Part shown: positions 44,286 through 53,854 of the stretch, one piece after another
Position numbering within the stretch: position 1 is the first letter of the stretch
Layout of the letters: each line of letters begins with the position of its first letter
Assembly: GCA_022823185.1 (NCBI GenBank)
Contig: JAJDXQ010000009.1
Location: 1-64,000, forward strand
Direction: 5' to 3'
DNA: 64,000 nt
Source of the DNA: Caldilineaceae bacterium
Lineage (GTDB): Bacteria; Chloroflexota; Anaerolineae; Caldilineales; Caldilineaceae
The notes under the pieces: generated by a model
Told to the model about the DNA's origin: nothing
Seen by the model: the letters and a program-made list of their open reading frames with translations, nothing else
The model's database searches: none
Made by a program: the position numbers and the translations under genes

Positions 44286-45626
44286 ATGACCGCCATTGAA
44301 GCAGCTTTCCAAATTCTGCGCGCTGCCGGAAAGCCTCTGCACTATCGCGAGATCACAAAGCGGATGCTTGAGCAGAAGCTGTGGTCCACCGCAGGGCAGA
44401 CGCCTTGGGAAACTGTTAATGCTCGACTTGCCGTCGATATTAGTAGGCAGGGAGGGGCCTCAAGATTTGTTCGCGTAGGTCCAGGACTCTTTGGGCTACA
44501 AAACAATAAATCCACTGACGAGACCGCACAAAGGAGTGTTTACATGTCACTGGAAAATTCGCTTACCGACTTGGCAGAACGTGCCGCGGACCAAATTCCC
44601 CACTTGGAGACGGAAGAAGCTACAAAACATGCTTTGGTCATGCCGTTCATCCAAGCCCTGGGATATAACGTATTCGATCCCCGGGAAATCGTTCCTGAAT
44701 TCACTGCTGATGTGGGGACACGTCGAGGGGAGAAGGTCGATTACGCGCTCTTGCATGACGGCAAACCGACGATCTTGTTTGAATGCAAGAAGGTAAATGA
44801 TGCCCTGGAGATAGAATCGATTTCTCAGTTGCTTCGTTACTTCACAGTGACCGAGGCTCGCATTGCAGTCTTAACCAATGGAATCGTGTATAGGTTCTTT
44901 AGCGACCTGGACGAATCCAATAAAATGGATCAGCGCCCATTCCTTGAGATTGACTTGCTAAGCTTGGACGAGCGTTCCATTGTCGAGCTCAGGAGGTTCT
45001 CAAAGCAGTCGTTCGACATCGATAAGACCCTCGAAGCTGCCGCCGTCCTAAAATATACGCGGGGAATGAAGCAGATCCTTAACGCACAACTGAACGAGCC
45101 GGACGAAGAGTTCATGAAGTGGCTTGTGCGGCAAGTTTATCCGGGGATACTTACAAAGCAGGTACGTGAACGATTCACCCCTCTGGTCGCCAGGGCCTTT
45201 AGAGAATTCATCAACGATCGAATCAACTTGACGCTCAAGTCCGCACTGGATCGTGATACCGGCGATGCCGATGAGGAACCAGACGAACAGGGCGATGAAC
45301 AAGACGACATCGTGGATGGTGACCGCGGAATTGTGACGACCGCGCAGGAACTTGAAGGATACATGATCGTCAAAGCCATACTTCGGCCAGTTGTCGATGT
45401 ATCTCGCGTCACTCTACGGGATACAAAGAGCTATTGCGGCATCATTCTTGACGACAACAGCCGAAAGCCATTATGTCGGCTTTGGTTCAACCGGTCGCAG
45501 TTGTATATCGGAGTGTTCGACGAGCAAAAGAAGGAGACGCGGAATAAGATCGACTCCCTTGACGGGATGTACGCATTCGAGGAAGAAATCAAGGCTACTA
45601 CTCAACGATACTTGGCAGAGGGATAA
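44286..45626 (+). CDS. HARE-HTH plus PD-(D/E)XK (HsdR-N-like) nuclease protein
   Basis: A 446-residue protein. Residues ~1-75 form a HARE-HTH (HB1/ASXL/restriction-endonuclease HTH: AAFQILRAAGKPLHYREITKR, F-VRVGPGLFGL). Residues ~90-240 match the type I restriction R-subunit N-terminal nuclease, with GEKVDYALL, then P-TILFECKKVND giving the D...ExK catalytic set. The C-terminal ~100 residues after an acidic hinge (EEPDEQGDEQDD) are unassigned. There are no helicase motifs, methylase or specificity subunit, so it is a stand-alone nuclease. Its codon use is more AT-rich than the flanking chromosome, and it lies first after tRNA-His. A defence role is inferred. Confidence 0.75.
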   Translation: MTAIEAAFQILRAAGKPLHYREITKRMLEQKLWSTAGQTPWETVNARLAVDISRQGGASRFVRVGPGLFGLQNNKSTDETAQRSVYMSLENSLTDLAERAADQIPHLETEEATKHALVMPFIQALGYNVFDPREIVPEFTADVGTRRGEKVDYALLHDGKPTILFECKKVNDALEIESISQLLRYFTVTEARIAVLTNGIVYRFFSDLDESNKMDQRPFLEIDLLSLDERSIVELRRFSKQSFDIDKTLEAAAVLKYTRGMKQILNAQLNEPDEEFMKWLVRQVYPGILTKQVRERFTPLVARAFREFINDRINLTLKSALDRDTGDADEEPDEQGDEQDDIVDGDRGIVTTAQELEGYMIVKAILRPVVDVSRVTLRDTKSYCGIILDDNSRKPLCRLWFNRSQLYIGVFDEQKKETRNKIDSLDGMYAFEEEIKATTQRYLAEG

Positions 45627-45645
45627 CTCCCAGAATCGCAAGGCT

Positions 45646-46390
45646 CTACAAGGGCCCGTTGACATTTCGTTTGAGCCAGATGAGTGTAGAAGCAAAATGT
45701 AAGAAAGCCATGTAATGGCGTGCAAGTTTTTCGTAGCGAGTGAAGTTGCGCCGGCAGCACTTGATTTTGTTGATGAAACGTTCGACGTAGTTGCGCTCTC
45801 TGTATCGGATGCGGTCATAGTCCCGTGGTTGCTTGCGACGGCCTCGGGGAGGGATGACCACCTTAATCTGTTGGGCTGCGAGCAGGTCTCGCAGAGGGTC
45901 AGAGTCGTAGGCTTTGTCGGCGATGACAGCGTCAAACTCAAAGATGGCAAGCAACGACTCAGCCTGGGTTGTGTCATTGCGTTCACCTCCCGTCAATATG
46001 AACTTTAAGGGTAGGCCAAGGGCATCGACGAGGAGATGGATTTTGCTGCTGAATCCGCCCCGGCTTCGCCCCAGGCACTGTTCTGGCTGTCGGCCCCCTT
46101 TTTAGAGCCGCCCGCTGCGCACATATGGGCACGCACAACTGTACTGTCCGGCATGACAGCAGCCATGTCTGGGTCCTAAGCGAAATGCTTGAACATGTCG
46201 GCCCAGACACCGTTCTCTTCCCAGCGGGCGAAGCGCTTGAAGACACTGTTCCACTTGCCATAGCTGTCCGGTAGCGCACGCCACTGGGAGCCGGTGCGCA
46301 TTATCCAGCAAACTGCCTCAACGAAACGGCGACACTTTTCCTCTTGGCCTGCGTAGGCACGAGGATATCCTTGCAGAAACACGTACAATT
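45646..46390 (-). pseudogene. Decayed IS5-family (IS427-like) transposase
   Basis: Read on the minus strand, pieces of one transposase appear in order: Y-VFLQGYPRAYAGQEEKCRRF and WNSVFKRFARW (46388-46176), then DPDMAAVMPDSTVVRAH, A-CAAGGSKKGADSQNSA, then in another frame LGRSRGGFSSKIHLLVDALG and GGERNDTTQAESLL...ADKAYDSDPLR (to 45646). There is an in-frame TAG at 46176-46178, a -1 frame change near 46075, and a missing N-terminus. IS427-type elements can use programmed frameshifting, but the extra stop and the truncation make this one inactive. The left end is near 45640; no right terminal repeat was found. Confidence 0.8.
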
Positions 46391-46439
46391 TCTGTCACTG
46401 ATAGTTGGCTATTCTATATGTAGACATCCTACTATTGTC

Positions 46440-47220
46440 GCTGATCTGACAGAACAGATCAAACGTCAACGAGACCTAGCGATTCCTGCGTACTCCCTTT
46501 TACGGCTGGCGCAAGTTGACCGTCTATCTGCGCCGGCTGGGCTACGCAATCAATGGCAAACGGGTCAAACGGTTGATGCGTTTGATGGGCACGCAGACGA
46601 TCTGCCCCAGGCGCAGCAATGGTGCTCCCGGCAAAAGTCACAAGTGCTATCCCTAGTCGTTGCGCAATTTGCCGATTACCCATGTCAATCAATTCTGGAG
46701 CGCTGACATCACCTATGTGCCGCTGCTGCGTGGCTCTATGTATCTGGTCGCTTTCATCGACTGGCACAGCCGCTACGTGCTCGCCTGGCAGCTCTCCAAC
46801 ACCCTGGACAGCATATTTTGCCTTGATGCCCTGTACAAAGCGCTTAGCAAGCGGTGCCTCAAGAGTTTCAACCTCGACTAAGGCGCAAAGTTCACAGTCG
46901 ATGCATTCACTGCCTGCTTGCAGCCGACATTCAAGTCAGCATGGACAGCCGCGGACGCCCCCTCGACAACGTCTTCTGCGAACAATTGTGGCGTAGCGTT
47001 AAATGTGAAAACATCTATCTCAACCAGTATGACACGGTGCCTCAGCTGCGTACCGGGCTGACCGCCTATTTCGACTTCTACAACCATGAACGACCACACC
47101 AAAGTCTCAACTATCCCACACCCGCTGAAGAGCACTTCGTGCTCTGAGAAAACCATCCGCATCCGTCTCGATGCACCTTTTTTTCCCCGTTTCGTGGTCC
47201 AAACATTGGGACCCACTTCA
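46440..47220 (+). pseudogene. Decayed IS3-family transposase (OrfB)
   Basis: Transposase fragments in successive frames: F-YGWRKLTVYLRRLGYAINGK, RNLPITHVNQFWSADITYVP, LVAFIDWHSRYVLAW, then after further frame changes D-NVFCEQLWRSVKCENIYL and Y-FDFYNHERPHQSLNY-TP. These are the rve-type DDE regions of IS3 OrfB. Several frameshifts and a TAA-broken junction make it inactive. The right terminal repeat ends at 47220 (ttgggacccacttca). The left part is lost and abuts the IS5 remnant. Confidence 0.8.
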
Positions 47221-47368
47221 TGCCGATGGAAAGAGAGCCCACTCACTTTGCCACGACTTAGACAAGGAGGTAGTTGCCAATTCGCCAATTGCACGCAGTA
47301 AGTCCTTACGCATTACTCTGTCACCTCTAGACTATTGTCCTGCGGAATCAAGGAGTGGAAACTACATT

Positions 47369-50176
47369 ATGCCCAGCCAACAATTTCAAACCGCTGTCGA
47401 CGAAGCCTTAGGAAGTCTTTCAACAGATCAAGGAGTAGTAGGAAGTTTAGTCCTTGCATTTCTCTACAGGCCGAGACCTGAAGACAAAGAATGGCTCGAC
47501 AAGTGGTTTGGATCAAGGATCGAACAGTATTTTACTGGCCCTAATTCCAATGTCGAGCCATTTACTGGCATCGAATTCGTTGCCACTGAAGCGGAAGAGA
47601 GGCCTCTTGCACAGCCTATAAAGCTCAAGTCGTTGCGCGTTCATCATTTCCGAGGATTTCGCGGGGGGATGGGTGAAATTGATTTGGAAGGCAAGCTCAT
47701 TGTTGTAGAAGGCAAAAACAGTTCAGGCAAAACGAGTCTTGCCGAGGCGCTGGAGTGGTTACTGTCAGGGTCATTGTCGCGGCGTGAGAACGGTTCTTCC
47801 GGCAACGTCCGCGAACTCGCGAACTTGATTGCAAATAGACATCGTCCGCCCGAAGAACATACATGGGTGAGCGCCACTTTTTCCTCTCTTCCCGCAAATG
47901 GCCACTCCGAGAGTTTCGTGCTCCGCCGAGAGTTGCACGAGGACTATGGCACTTCGGCAAATGCCATATCCACTTCTATTCTGTATCTAAATGACAAAGC
48001 CCTCGATTCCGAACAAGAAAAGGCAGTCTTGGACAGATATTTTGCCGGTGTATCACCTTTGCTCATGCAACATACTATGCGGGATTTTGTTCATAGCGAC
48101 CCTAAGTGGCGAAGAAGCTACTTTGAACGCCTTCTTCGCATAGACGAGGTAACAGAGCTTATCCGTAGTGCAGTAATAACCGATAAACGATTGGCCGAAT
48201 TCCCAAGCCCCAATTCAGGAGAGTTCCTCAATCTCTGGAATCAGATGCGGTCATTACTGCGATACGATTCATCAAAGAGAGCAATTGCTAGTCGGAATGA
48301 TGACGGAAAAGACTTCTCCGAAGAGGGAATTCTAGATACACTGTTATCGATTTCTCGGTCCGAGTTTCCTTCTCTCCTTAGTGGGCTGAGCGTGAGAGAA
48401 AATATAACTGCCGCTCTCCTCAAGGAACAAGAAGAGGTTCGTTTAGATTCATTTCCTCTTCTGTCGCAGGTACAGCCCCCTAAACGACTATCGACTTACC
48501 CACGTGAGGGAGCTTCCACTCAGCTTATAGACACTCTTAGCGAAGATATCCTAAGTGCTTGGGAGGACTATGAACCCAAATTGATGGCAACTCATGCACT
48601 GAGAGACAGAAACCATGCTGTCGCCAAAGCATTTGAGATTCTACTTGAAGCTGGGGCGGTCCAAAAAGGGAGAGAGTCGCAGACTTGCCCGTTGTGTGCT
48701 TTTGAACTTGAAGAAACTCTTTCTGCCAAAAGAATATCGACAATATCTGAGTGGAACTCCGTTAGCGAATCCATGCAGTCATCTCGACTACTAGTGATAC
48801 AGGCAAGAGATATCCTGTTGGACACTGTGAAACGTGCGATACAGAACTGTGAGGATCTCTTTCCTTTCTCCCACGACAAGCCCGACTGGGACAATGCCCT
48901 CGAGGCGGTCAGTGACAACCTAAGGGAAGAGGCTCAGAAGCTAAGAGAGTCATTCGAAAAACATCAGGCCGAATTTATGCCGTTTGTGTTGCGGGGACGG
49001 AAGCTGCTCGAATCACGCGATCAAGTTCCTGAAAGTCTGGAACAATGTGAATCCCTTATAACGGACGCCTGTGAAATCGTCCTCGGTCTGGCAAGTGTCC
49101 CCACTAAAGCTAGCGAGTACGCAGAATGCTATGCGTCTCTTGAGACTACGGTCGGAATGGAAGCAAGTAAGAATGTAGAGTATCGAATTAATGAGCGTAT
49201 GGTGTCTTGCTTTGACAATGCATCGCTAATAGCAGAAGACTTACTGTGGGAGAAGGCTAAGCGGCGAGCACAGAAGGAACTCGCAGAGATTCGGGATGCT
49301 CTCATAACCTATAGACAGGACTTCTTGAATAACCGTAGTACGAGGTTCAGTGAGGGAATTGGCTCAGTTTGGAATATACTTCGAGATGAACAGTATTCTG
49401 GCTTTAGTCAACTGCAAATTCCTCGAGCACGAGGTCTTGGTTTCCAAGTTGCAATAGAACTGAAGGCCTTTCTAGATGATGGCTTTGAGAGAAAGGAGGC
49501 CGATGCACTTAGTGTGTTTAGTGAGTCTCACGTAAATGCTCTGGGAATCGCCGCCTATTTGACAAGATCTCAACTATTGGGACATCGAGTTCTCGTTCTC
49601 GACGACCCAGTACAGTCCATGGACGAAGATCATTTCTACACTTTCGCTAGAGACCTAATTCCTAGTATTCTGAGCGAAGGCTACCAGCTTATATTGTTCA
49701 CCCACAACGACTTTTTCGCGAGGGCCGTCAGTTACTATAACAGCGACTCTCCTGGTTTCGTCACCTTGAAGACTGTTCACAGCCCTCAAAGAGGCTCCGT
49801 TGTGGAAGAGGGAAACAGAACGATTACCGAGCGTCTACGTACAGCTATACGCATGCTAGAACTAGGAAACTTTGACTACTCGTGGACGTGCATACGACTT
49901 GCCATCGAGAGGATTTGCACACTCTCCTACATGAAGCATGGGACCTCCCGTTTTAGTCATAAGTCCTGGCAGAATCTTACAGCCGCAGATATGTTAAACA
50001 GAGGTGCAGGGGAAGTTATCGTCGCTAAGAGGCCTGACTGCGAGAATGAACTAAGAGAAATAATCAGGATGACTGCTCCAGGCTCCCACGACTCTTCCCC
50101 TTTGGGGGAAACAGAAATTAGGAAAAGTGTAAGGTTCCTTAAGAAACTTTCTTACGACTTGAAAATCGGAAACTGA
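47369..50176 (+). CDS. Rad50/SMC-like ATPase with CxxC hook (candidate defence protein)
   Basis: A 935-residue protein. A ~85-residue N-terminal extension precedes the RecF/Rad50-type head: L-KSLRVHHFRGF, then Walker A GKNSSGKT at residues 115-122. A long helical middle contains CPLC (Cys440, Cys443), like a Rad50 zinc hook. Walker B is VLVLDDPVQSMDED with Asp745-Asp746, followed by L-ILFTHNDFF. About 150 residues after the head (R-LRTAIRMLELGNFDYSW...) are unassigned. I chose ATG 47369 with AGGAG upstream. Codon use is AT-rich compared with neighbours. It is bracketed by IS3-family ends and followed by a TIR gene, so an antiphage function is plausible but unproven. Confidence 0.7.
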   Translation: MPSQQFQTAVDEALGSLSTDQGVVGSLVLAFLYRPRPEDKEWLDKWFGSRIEQYFTGPNSNVEPFTGIEFVATEAEERPLAQPIKLKSLRVHHFRGFRGGMGEIDLEGKLIVVEGKNSSGKTSLAEALEWLLSGSLSRRENGSSGNVRELANLIANRHRPPEEHTWVSATFSSLPANGHSESFVLRRELHEDYGTSANAISTSILYLNDKALDSEQEKAVLDRYFAGVSPLLMQHTMRDFVHSDPKWRRSYFERLLRIDEVTELIRSAVITDKRLAEFPSPNSGEFLNLWNQMRSLLRYDSSKRAIASRNDDGKDFSEEGILDTLLSISRSEFPSLLSGLSVRENITAALLKEQEEVRLDSFPLLSQVQPPKRLSTYPREGASTQLIDTLSEDILSAWEDYEPKLMATHALRDRNHAVAKAFEILLEAGAVQKGRESQTCPLCAFELEETLSAKRISTISEWNSVSESMQSSRLLVIQARDILLDTVKRAIQNCEDLFPFSHDKPDWDNALEAVSDNLREEAQKLRESFEKHQAEFMPFVLRGRKLLESRDQVPESLEQCESLITDACEIVLGLASVPTKASEYAECYASLETTVGMEASKNVEYRINERMVSCFDNASLIAEDLLWEKAKRRAQKELAEIRDALITYRQDFLNNRSTRFSEGIGSVWNILRDEQYSGFSQLQIPRARGLGFQVAIELKAFLDDGFERKEADALSVFSESHVNALGIAAYLTRSQLLGHRVLVLDDPVQSMDEDHFYTFARDLIPSILSEGYQLILFTHNDFFARAVSYYNSDSPGFVTLKTVHSPQRGSVVEEGNRTITERLRTAIRMLELGNFDYSWTCIRLAIERICTLSYMKHGTSRFSHKSWQNLTAADMLNRGAGEVIVAKRPDCENELREIIRMTAPGSHDSSPLGETEIRKSVRFLKKLSYDLKIGN

Positions 50177-50233
50177 CGGGGAAGTTTGGCCGAGTGTTTC
50201 ACCGTCGTTTCTCGACCATCCTTCTACTCCTCC

Positions 50234-50414
50234 TGAAGTGGCCCCCAAAAACTGAACGACAAGCTAAGGTGTATAATGGAGCAAGACCCCATCAATGTCT
50301 CAACTATCGCACTGCTGTCGAAGAACACTTCGTGCTCTGATCAACACCATCCGCATCCGTCTCGTTGCACCTTGTTATCCCCGCTTCGTGGTCCAATTAT
50401 TGGGACCCAGTTCA
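50234..50414. mobile_element. MITE-like IS3 derivative (181 bp)
   Basis: It begins tgaagtggcccccaa and ends ttgggacccagttca, near-perfect inverted terminal repeats. About 120 bases before its right end are nearly identical to 47096-47220, the right end of the IS3 remnant. It has no transposase. It sits between the ATPase and TIR genes and ends 17 bases before the TIR start codon, so it may supply or interrupt transcription there. Confidence 0.75.
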
Positions 50415-50431
50415 GAATACTATGATGATTT

Positions 50432-51634
50432 ATGACTATTGAAGTGAGTTTTCCGACCGACTCGGACGGTTTTCTTTCTCAAGAATGCCCGTCCTGTGAA
50501 CAACAGTTCAAGGTGCTTTTTGGCCAAGGAAGTGAAGACCCAATCTCGTTCTGTCCCTACTGCGGTTTCAACGACCACGACTGTTGGTTTACGAAAGAGC
50601 AGAGCAGTCACATGCGGGATGTTGCAGCAGATAAGCTAGTTATGCCAGAATTAAGGAACCTTGAACGAAGACTAAAGAGGGAGTCGAGCGGGCTTATAAA
50701 TGTTAGCTTGAAGTCGGATGTGCCTGGACCTTCCCGGCCACCCATGGAGACAGACGGTCCTTTCGAAATCTTGCACTTCCCATGCTGTCAAGAGTCGGTG
50801 AAGCTGAACCGAATGCAAAGTCACTTCTGCATCATTTGCGGTACGGAGATTGATATGACCATTAGCGATGCGAAACGTGTATTTCTAAGCCACAAAGGTG
50901 CCAACAAGAAGCTGGTCAACGAATTCAAGGAAACTCTAGAACTGTTGGGGTACCAACCTTGGCTTGATGAGGATGCTATGCCAGCAGGCGCAAGAATTGA
51001 CCGTGAGCTTTTGCAAGGTATGAAAGACTCTTGCGGAGTAGTATTTTTCATCACGCAGGAATTCAAAGACGAGGGTTTCTTAGGCGCCGAAATTGAATAC
51101 GCATTAGATGAAGATCGCCGTAAAGGAGAAAAGTTCGCCATTATCCCTCTAGTCTTTGTAGGAGATGACGGCCAGAGTCCTCCGATACCGGAACTTCTGC
51201 AACGATTTATTAGGAAGACACCTGCATCTGACCTTGAGGCACTGAAGGAAATCATACGTGCATTGCCTGTGGTCCCCGGGGCCGTCGACTGGCGTAAAGA
51301 TATTTCAGACGTCGCCACACTGCCTATGTTGAAGTCGACATCATCTGATCTCTCAGAGGAAGCCAAGCAGATTCTCGAAGAAGCTGTGAATGGTAACAAT
51401 TGGGTAATGCATGTAAAGACCATGGGGCGGGAAGTGATCCAAGTAAACGGCCGGAATATGATTCCGGACAAGAATGACCGAACAATCGCCATGTGGGTCG
51501 CAGGTCTGGAGGATTTACAAAGACTCCGATATATCAGAGGCGAAGGAACCAGTGGGACATCCTTTGTCGTCACAAGGGAAGGTTACCAAGCGGCAGATGA
51601 CCTGGGATTGACTCATAAGGATTCACAGACATAG
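50432..51634 (+). CDS. Zinc-ribbon TIR-domain protein (candidate NAD-cleaving effector)
   Basis: A 400-residue protein. The N-terminus has paired CxxC knuckles (Cys19, Cys22, Cys41, Cys44) and a second set ending HFCIICG near residue 138, indicating one or two zinc ribbons. Residues ~147-275 form a TIR domain: AKRVFLSHKGANKKLVNEF, LGYQPWLDEDAMPAG, C-G-VVFFITQEF, and Glu220 in LGAEIEYAL at the position of the catalytic NADase glutamate. The last ~90 residues (GREVIQVNGRNM...F-VVTREGYQAADDLG) look like a winged-helix end. TIR enzymes in bacterial defence deplete NAD or make signalling nucleotides. It is separated from the ATPase gene by a small IS3 derivative. Confidence 0.75.
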   Translation: MTIEVSFPTDSDGFLSQECPSCEQQFKVLFGQGSEDPISFCPYCGFNDHDCWFTKEQSSHMRDVAADKLVMPELRNLERRLKRESSGLINVSLKSDVPGPSRPPMETDGPFEILHFPCCQESVKLNRMQSHFCIICGTEIDMTISDAKRVFLSHKGANKKLVNEFKETLELLGYQPWLDEDAMPAGARIDRELLQGMKDSCGVVFFITQEFKDEGFLGAEIEYALDEDRRKGEKFAIIPLVFVGDDGQSPPIPELLQRFIRKTPASDLEALKEIIRALPVVPGAVDWRKDISDVATLPMLKSTSSDLSEEAKQILEEAVNGNNWVMHVKTMGREVIQVNGRNMIPDKNDRTIAMWVAGLEDLQRLRYIRGEGTSGTSFVVTREGYQAADDLGLTHKDSQT

Positions 51635-52032
51635 AATTTGGTTGGAACTAAAAATTGGACGATTCAGGCAACCAGATCGTATCAAGGCTAGGTTGACTCA
51701 GACCAATTGCACGTAATGAAGAATTCCGATTAAGCCCAGGGAACTCTCGACCAACTGTTTTCTCGAAGAAAGCATCCTCCATGCTAGCTTGGCAGGAATC
51801 CCTCTCCCAACCCACAGCCTTCGACGCCTTCCTCGTCTGGGAGCTCGTTTTTCTCGAAAACGCCGCCTGCTATTACACCCTTGACCTATGTCCCACGGAG
51901 TAGGGGCAGGTCCGCCCATTGTCGCATAAGCACAATAAGAAACGATTACTGCCACGAGGCCGTCAATCTCGCAAGCGTAGGCCCCCCTGCCTGAATTCCC
52001 AGCAAGCCCTCGGCCGAAGCTCTACCCCCCAT
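51635..52032. other. Intergenic region after the island
   Basis: I see no gene, tRNA-like repeat or terminator of confidence here. The composition changes from AT-richer to C-rich near 51.9-52.0 kb, which probably marks the island border. I found no copy of the tRNA-His 3' end that would serve as an attachment site. Confidence 0.5.
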
Positions 52033-52863
52033 TCACTTCCCCAAATTCCCCATCACCGCCAGTGGCGTAGCCGCCAGCAAGCCCCCGTCAACCGGCATCA
52101 CAATCCCCGAAATCCAGCGCGCCTCATCACTCGCAAAATAGAGCGCCGCATACGCAACGTCCCACGCTGTCCCCTCCGTCCCCAGCGGCCCGATCTTGCG
52201 GCGCCTTTCCCGCTCCTCATCCGCAAAACCCGCGGTGAAAGAAGCATGAACGTGACCCGGCGCCAGGCAATTTACCCGAATATTCTCCCGCCCGTGATGG
52301 ACAGCCATCAGCCTGGTCAGCGTAGCCAACCCGCCCTTCGCCACCGAGTAGGGCACATTCAGATACGCCCCCGCCAGCAGCCCGTCAATCGAGGAAATAT
52401 TGACAATGGAACCGCCTCCGCCCGCAGCCATGCACGGCACAGCGTACTTGCAGGCCATCACCGGACCCCTCAAATTGACGTCCAGCGCTACATCCCAGGT
52501 CGCCTCTTCGTAGTCCGTTACCTTGCCCGTCCCCGCGATGCCCGCATTGTTGACCAAAATATCCAGACTGCCGTACCGTTCGACGCATCCTTCCGCCAGC
52601 TTCCTGCAGTCCTCCTCCTTCGTGATATCCGCGGCAATGAAAGAACCTTCCCCGCCCCCATCGGCGATGACCTTCAGCGTCGTCGCCGCCCTGGCTTCGT
52701 CCATGTCCGCCACCACCACCCGCGCGCCCTGACGGGCGAAAAGAACCGCCATGGCATAGCCGATTCCCGGAGCGGCCCGCTCTCGTGAACCCGCTCCGGT
52801 GACGATCGCCGCCTTGCCTGCCAGTCTATCGCCCCTGGGGGGAAGTTCGTTACTCTCAAACAA
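52033..52863 (-). CDS. Short-chain dehydrogenase/reductase
   Basis: A protein of about 276 residues with the classical SDR fold: A-IVTGAGSRE...GIGYA cofactor loop, V-VVADMDEA, D-ILVNNAGIAG, S-IVNISSIDG with catalytic Ser, YSVAKGG with Tyr-Lys, and ISGIVMPVDGG at the end. The acidic residue after strand 2 (AD-M-D) favours NAD over NADP. The start is TTG 52863, preceded by AGGAG nine bases upstream. It is the last of three minus-strand genes with the TIM-barrel protein and another SDR. Confidence 0.85.
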   Translation of the reverse strand: MFESNELPPRGDRLAGKAAIVTGAGSRERAAPGIGYAMAVLFARQGARVVVADMDEARAATTLKVIADGGGEGSFIAADITKEEDCRKLAEGCVERYGSLDILVNNAGIAGTGKVTDYEEATWDVALDVNLRGPVMACKYAVPCMAAGGGGSIVNISSIDGLLAGAYLNVPYSVAKGGLATLTRLMAVHHGRENIRVNCLAPGHVHASFTAGFADEERERRRKIGPLGTEGTAWDVAYAALYFASDEARWISGIVMPVDGGLLAATPLAVMGNLGK

Positions 52864-52976
52864 AGTATTTGTGCTCCTACGGATAGCGCCGGGCAAGCCC
52901 TGCGCAGTGCATAATCAGCAAAGGGGACCTTCTACCGCCCCCTTCCCAAATGGTATCTGGCTGTAACTGCTGAAAA

Positions 52977-53807
52977 TCAGACCACGTCCGACAAGTAGCG
53001 GGCCTTAGCGATCGCAACGACTTCGTCCGGATCGCGCTTCCACCAGTTCCGCTCGGAAAAGATCTCTACCTCGCGGTACCCATCGTACCCCGTACCCTCC
53101 ACCAACCCGCGTATCCGGCGTATGTCGATCACGCCGTCACCCATCATCCCCCGGTCCAGGCGCAGGTCTGTGGTATCCATCAGCCAGTCGCATACGTGAA
53201 AGGAGGCGACACGCCCCGCCGCCCTTGCAATCTCCCGCTCAAGGTCAGGATCCCACCACACATGGTACACATCGATGACGATGCCCAGCTCCGGACCGGC
53301 GCCCAGCGCCTCGATCCAGTCGTTCGCCTGCCCCAAAGTGGACAGACAAGAACGGAACGCGCAGATCATCGGGTGCAACGGTTCCAAGGCCAGCGTCACG
53401 CCAGCCGACTTCGCATAGGGAAGGAGCTCCGCAAGGCCCTCCAGACAGCGCGCCCGCGCCGCCGGCAGATCCCGCGACCCCTCCGGCAGCCCGCCAGCCA
53501 CAAACACAAGACACTCGGCCCCAAGCTCGCCGGCTTCGTCAATGGCTCGCCTGGAATCGGCCAGATTGGCCCGAAAACGGCTCGGGTCCGAATCCGTCAA
53601 CAATCCGCCAACGCAAAGACAGGTAACCTGCATCTCGTGGGTCCGCAGCAACCGCCGGGCCTCGACGACGCCCACCTCATGCAGCTTGTCCCGCACGATG
53701 CCCATCGCGTGTACGCCGTTGCGCGCATACCCCTCTATCGCCTCCGGCAAGGACCACTGATGCAGCGTCGTAAACTGGTTGATCGCGAGCTGGCTGAAAT
53801 CACCCAC
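52977..53807 (-). CDS. Sugar phosphate isomerase/epimerase-like TIM-barrel protein
   Basis: A protein of about 276 residues of the xylose-isomerase-like AP-endonuclease-2 fold: LAINQFTTLHQWSL at the start, V-TLALEPLHPM (metal Glu), L-GIVIDVYHVWWDPDL (metal Asp/His), V-ASFHVCDW and Y-REVEIFSE with the last metal Glu. Such enzymes isomerise or epimerise sugars or polyols. The start is GTG 53807 with AGGAGGAG upstream. It lies 48 bases downstream of an SDR gene, a common pairing in polyol or inositol-type catabolism. Confidence 0.8.
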   Translation of the reverse strand: MGDFSQLAINQFTTLHQWSLPEAIEGYARNGVHAMGIVRDKLHEVGVVEARRLLRTHEMQVTCLCVGGLLTDSDPSRFRANLADSRRAIDEAGELGAECLVFVAGGLPEGSRDLPAARARCLEGLAELLPYAKSAGVTLALEPLHPMICAFRSCLSTLGQANDWIEALGAGPELGIVIDVYHVWWDPDLEREIARAAGRVASFHVCDWLMDTTDLRLDRGMMGDGVIDIRRIRGLVEGTGYDGYREVEIFSERNWWKRDPDEVVAIAKARYLSDVV

Positions 53808-53854
53808 AGGCGCTCCTCCTGGCACCCTGCTGGCGGGACTGGTCTCCGTTCGCG

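Noticed and set aside
44286..45626. Complete type I restriction system
   Set aside because: Only an HsdR-N-like nuclease is present; no helicase part, methylase or specificity subunit lies nearby.
50420..51634. ATPase and TIR genes as one simple operon
   Set aside because: The 255-base gap contains a 181-bp mobile derivative, so co-transcription cannot be assumed from the sequence.
43943..52032. tRNA-His as integration site of the island
   Set aside because: No integrase and no second copy of the tRNA 3' end could be found, so integration at the tRNA is not supported.
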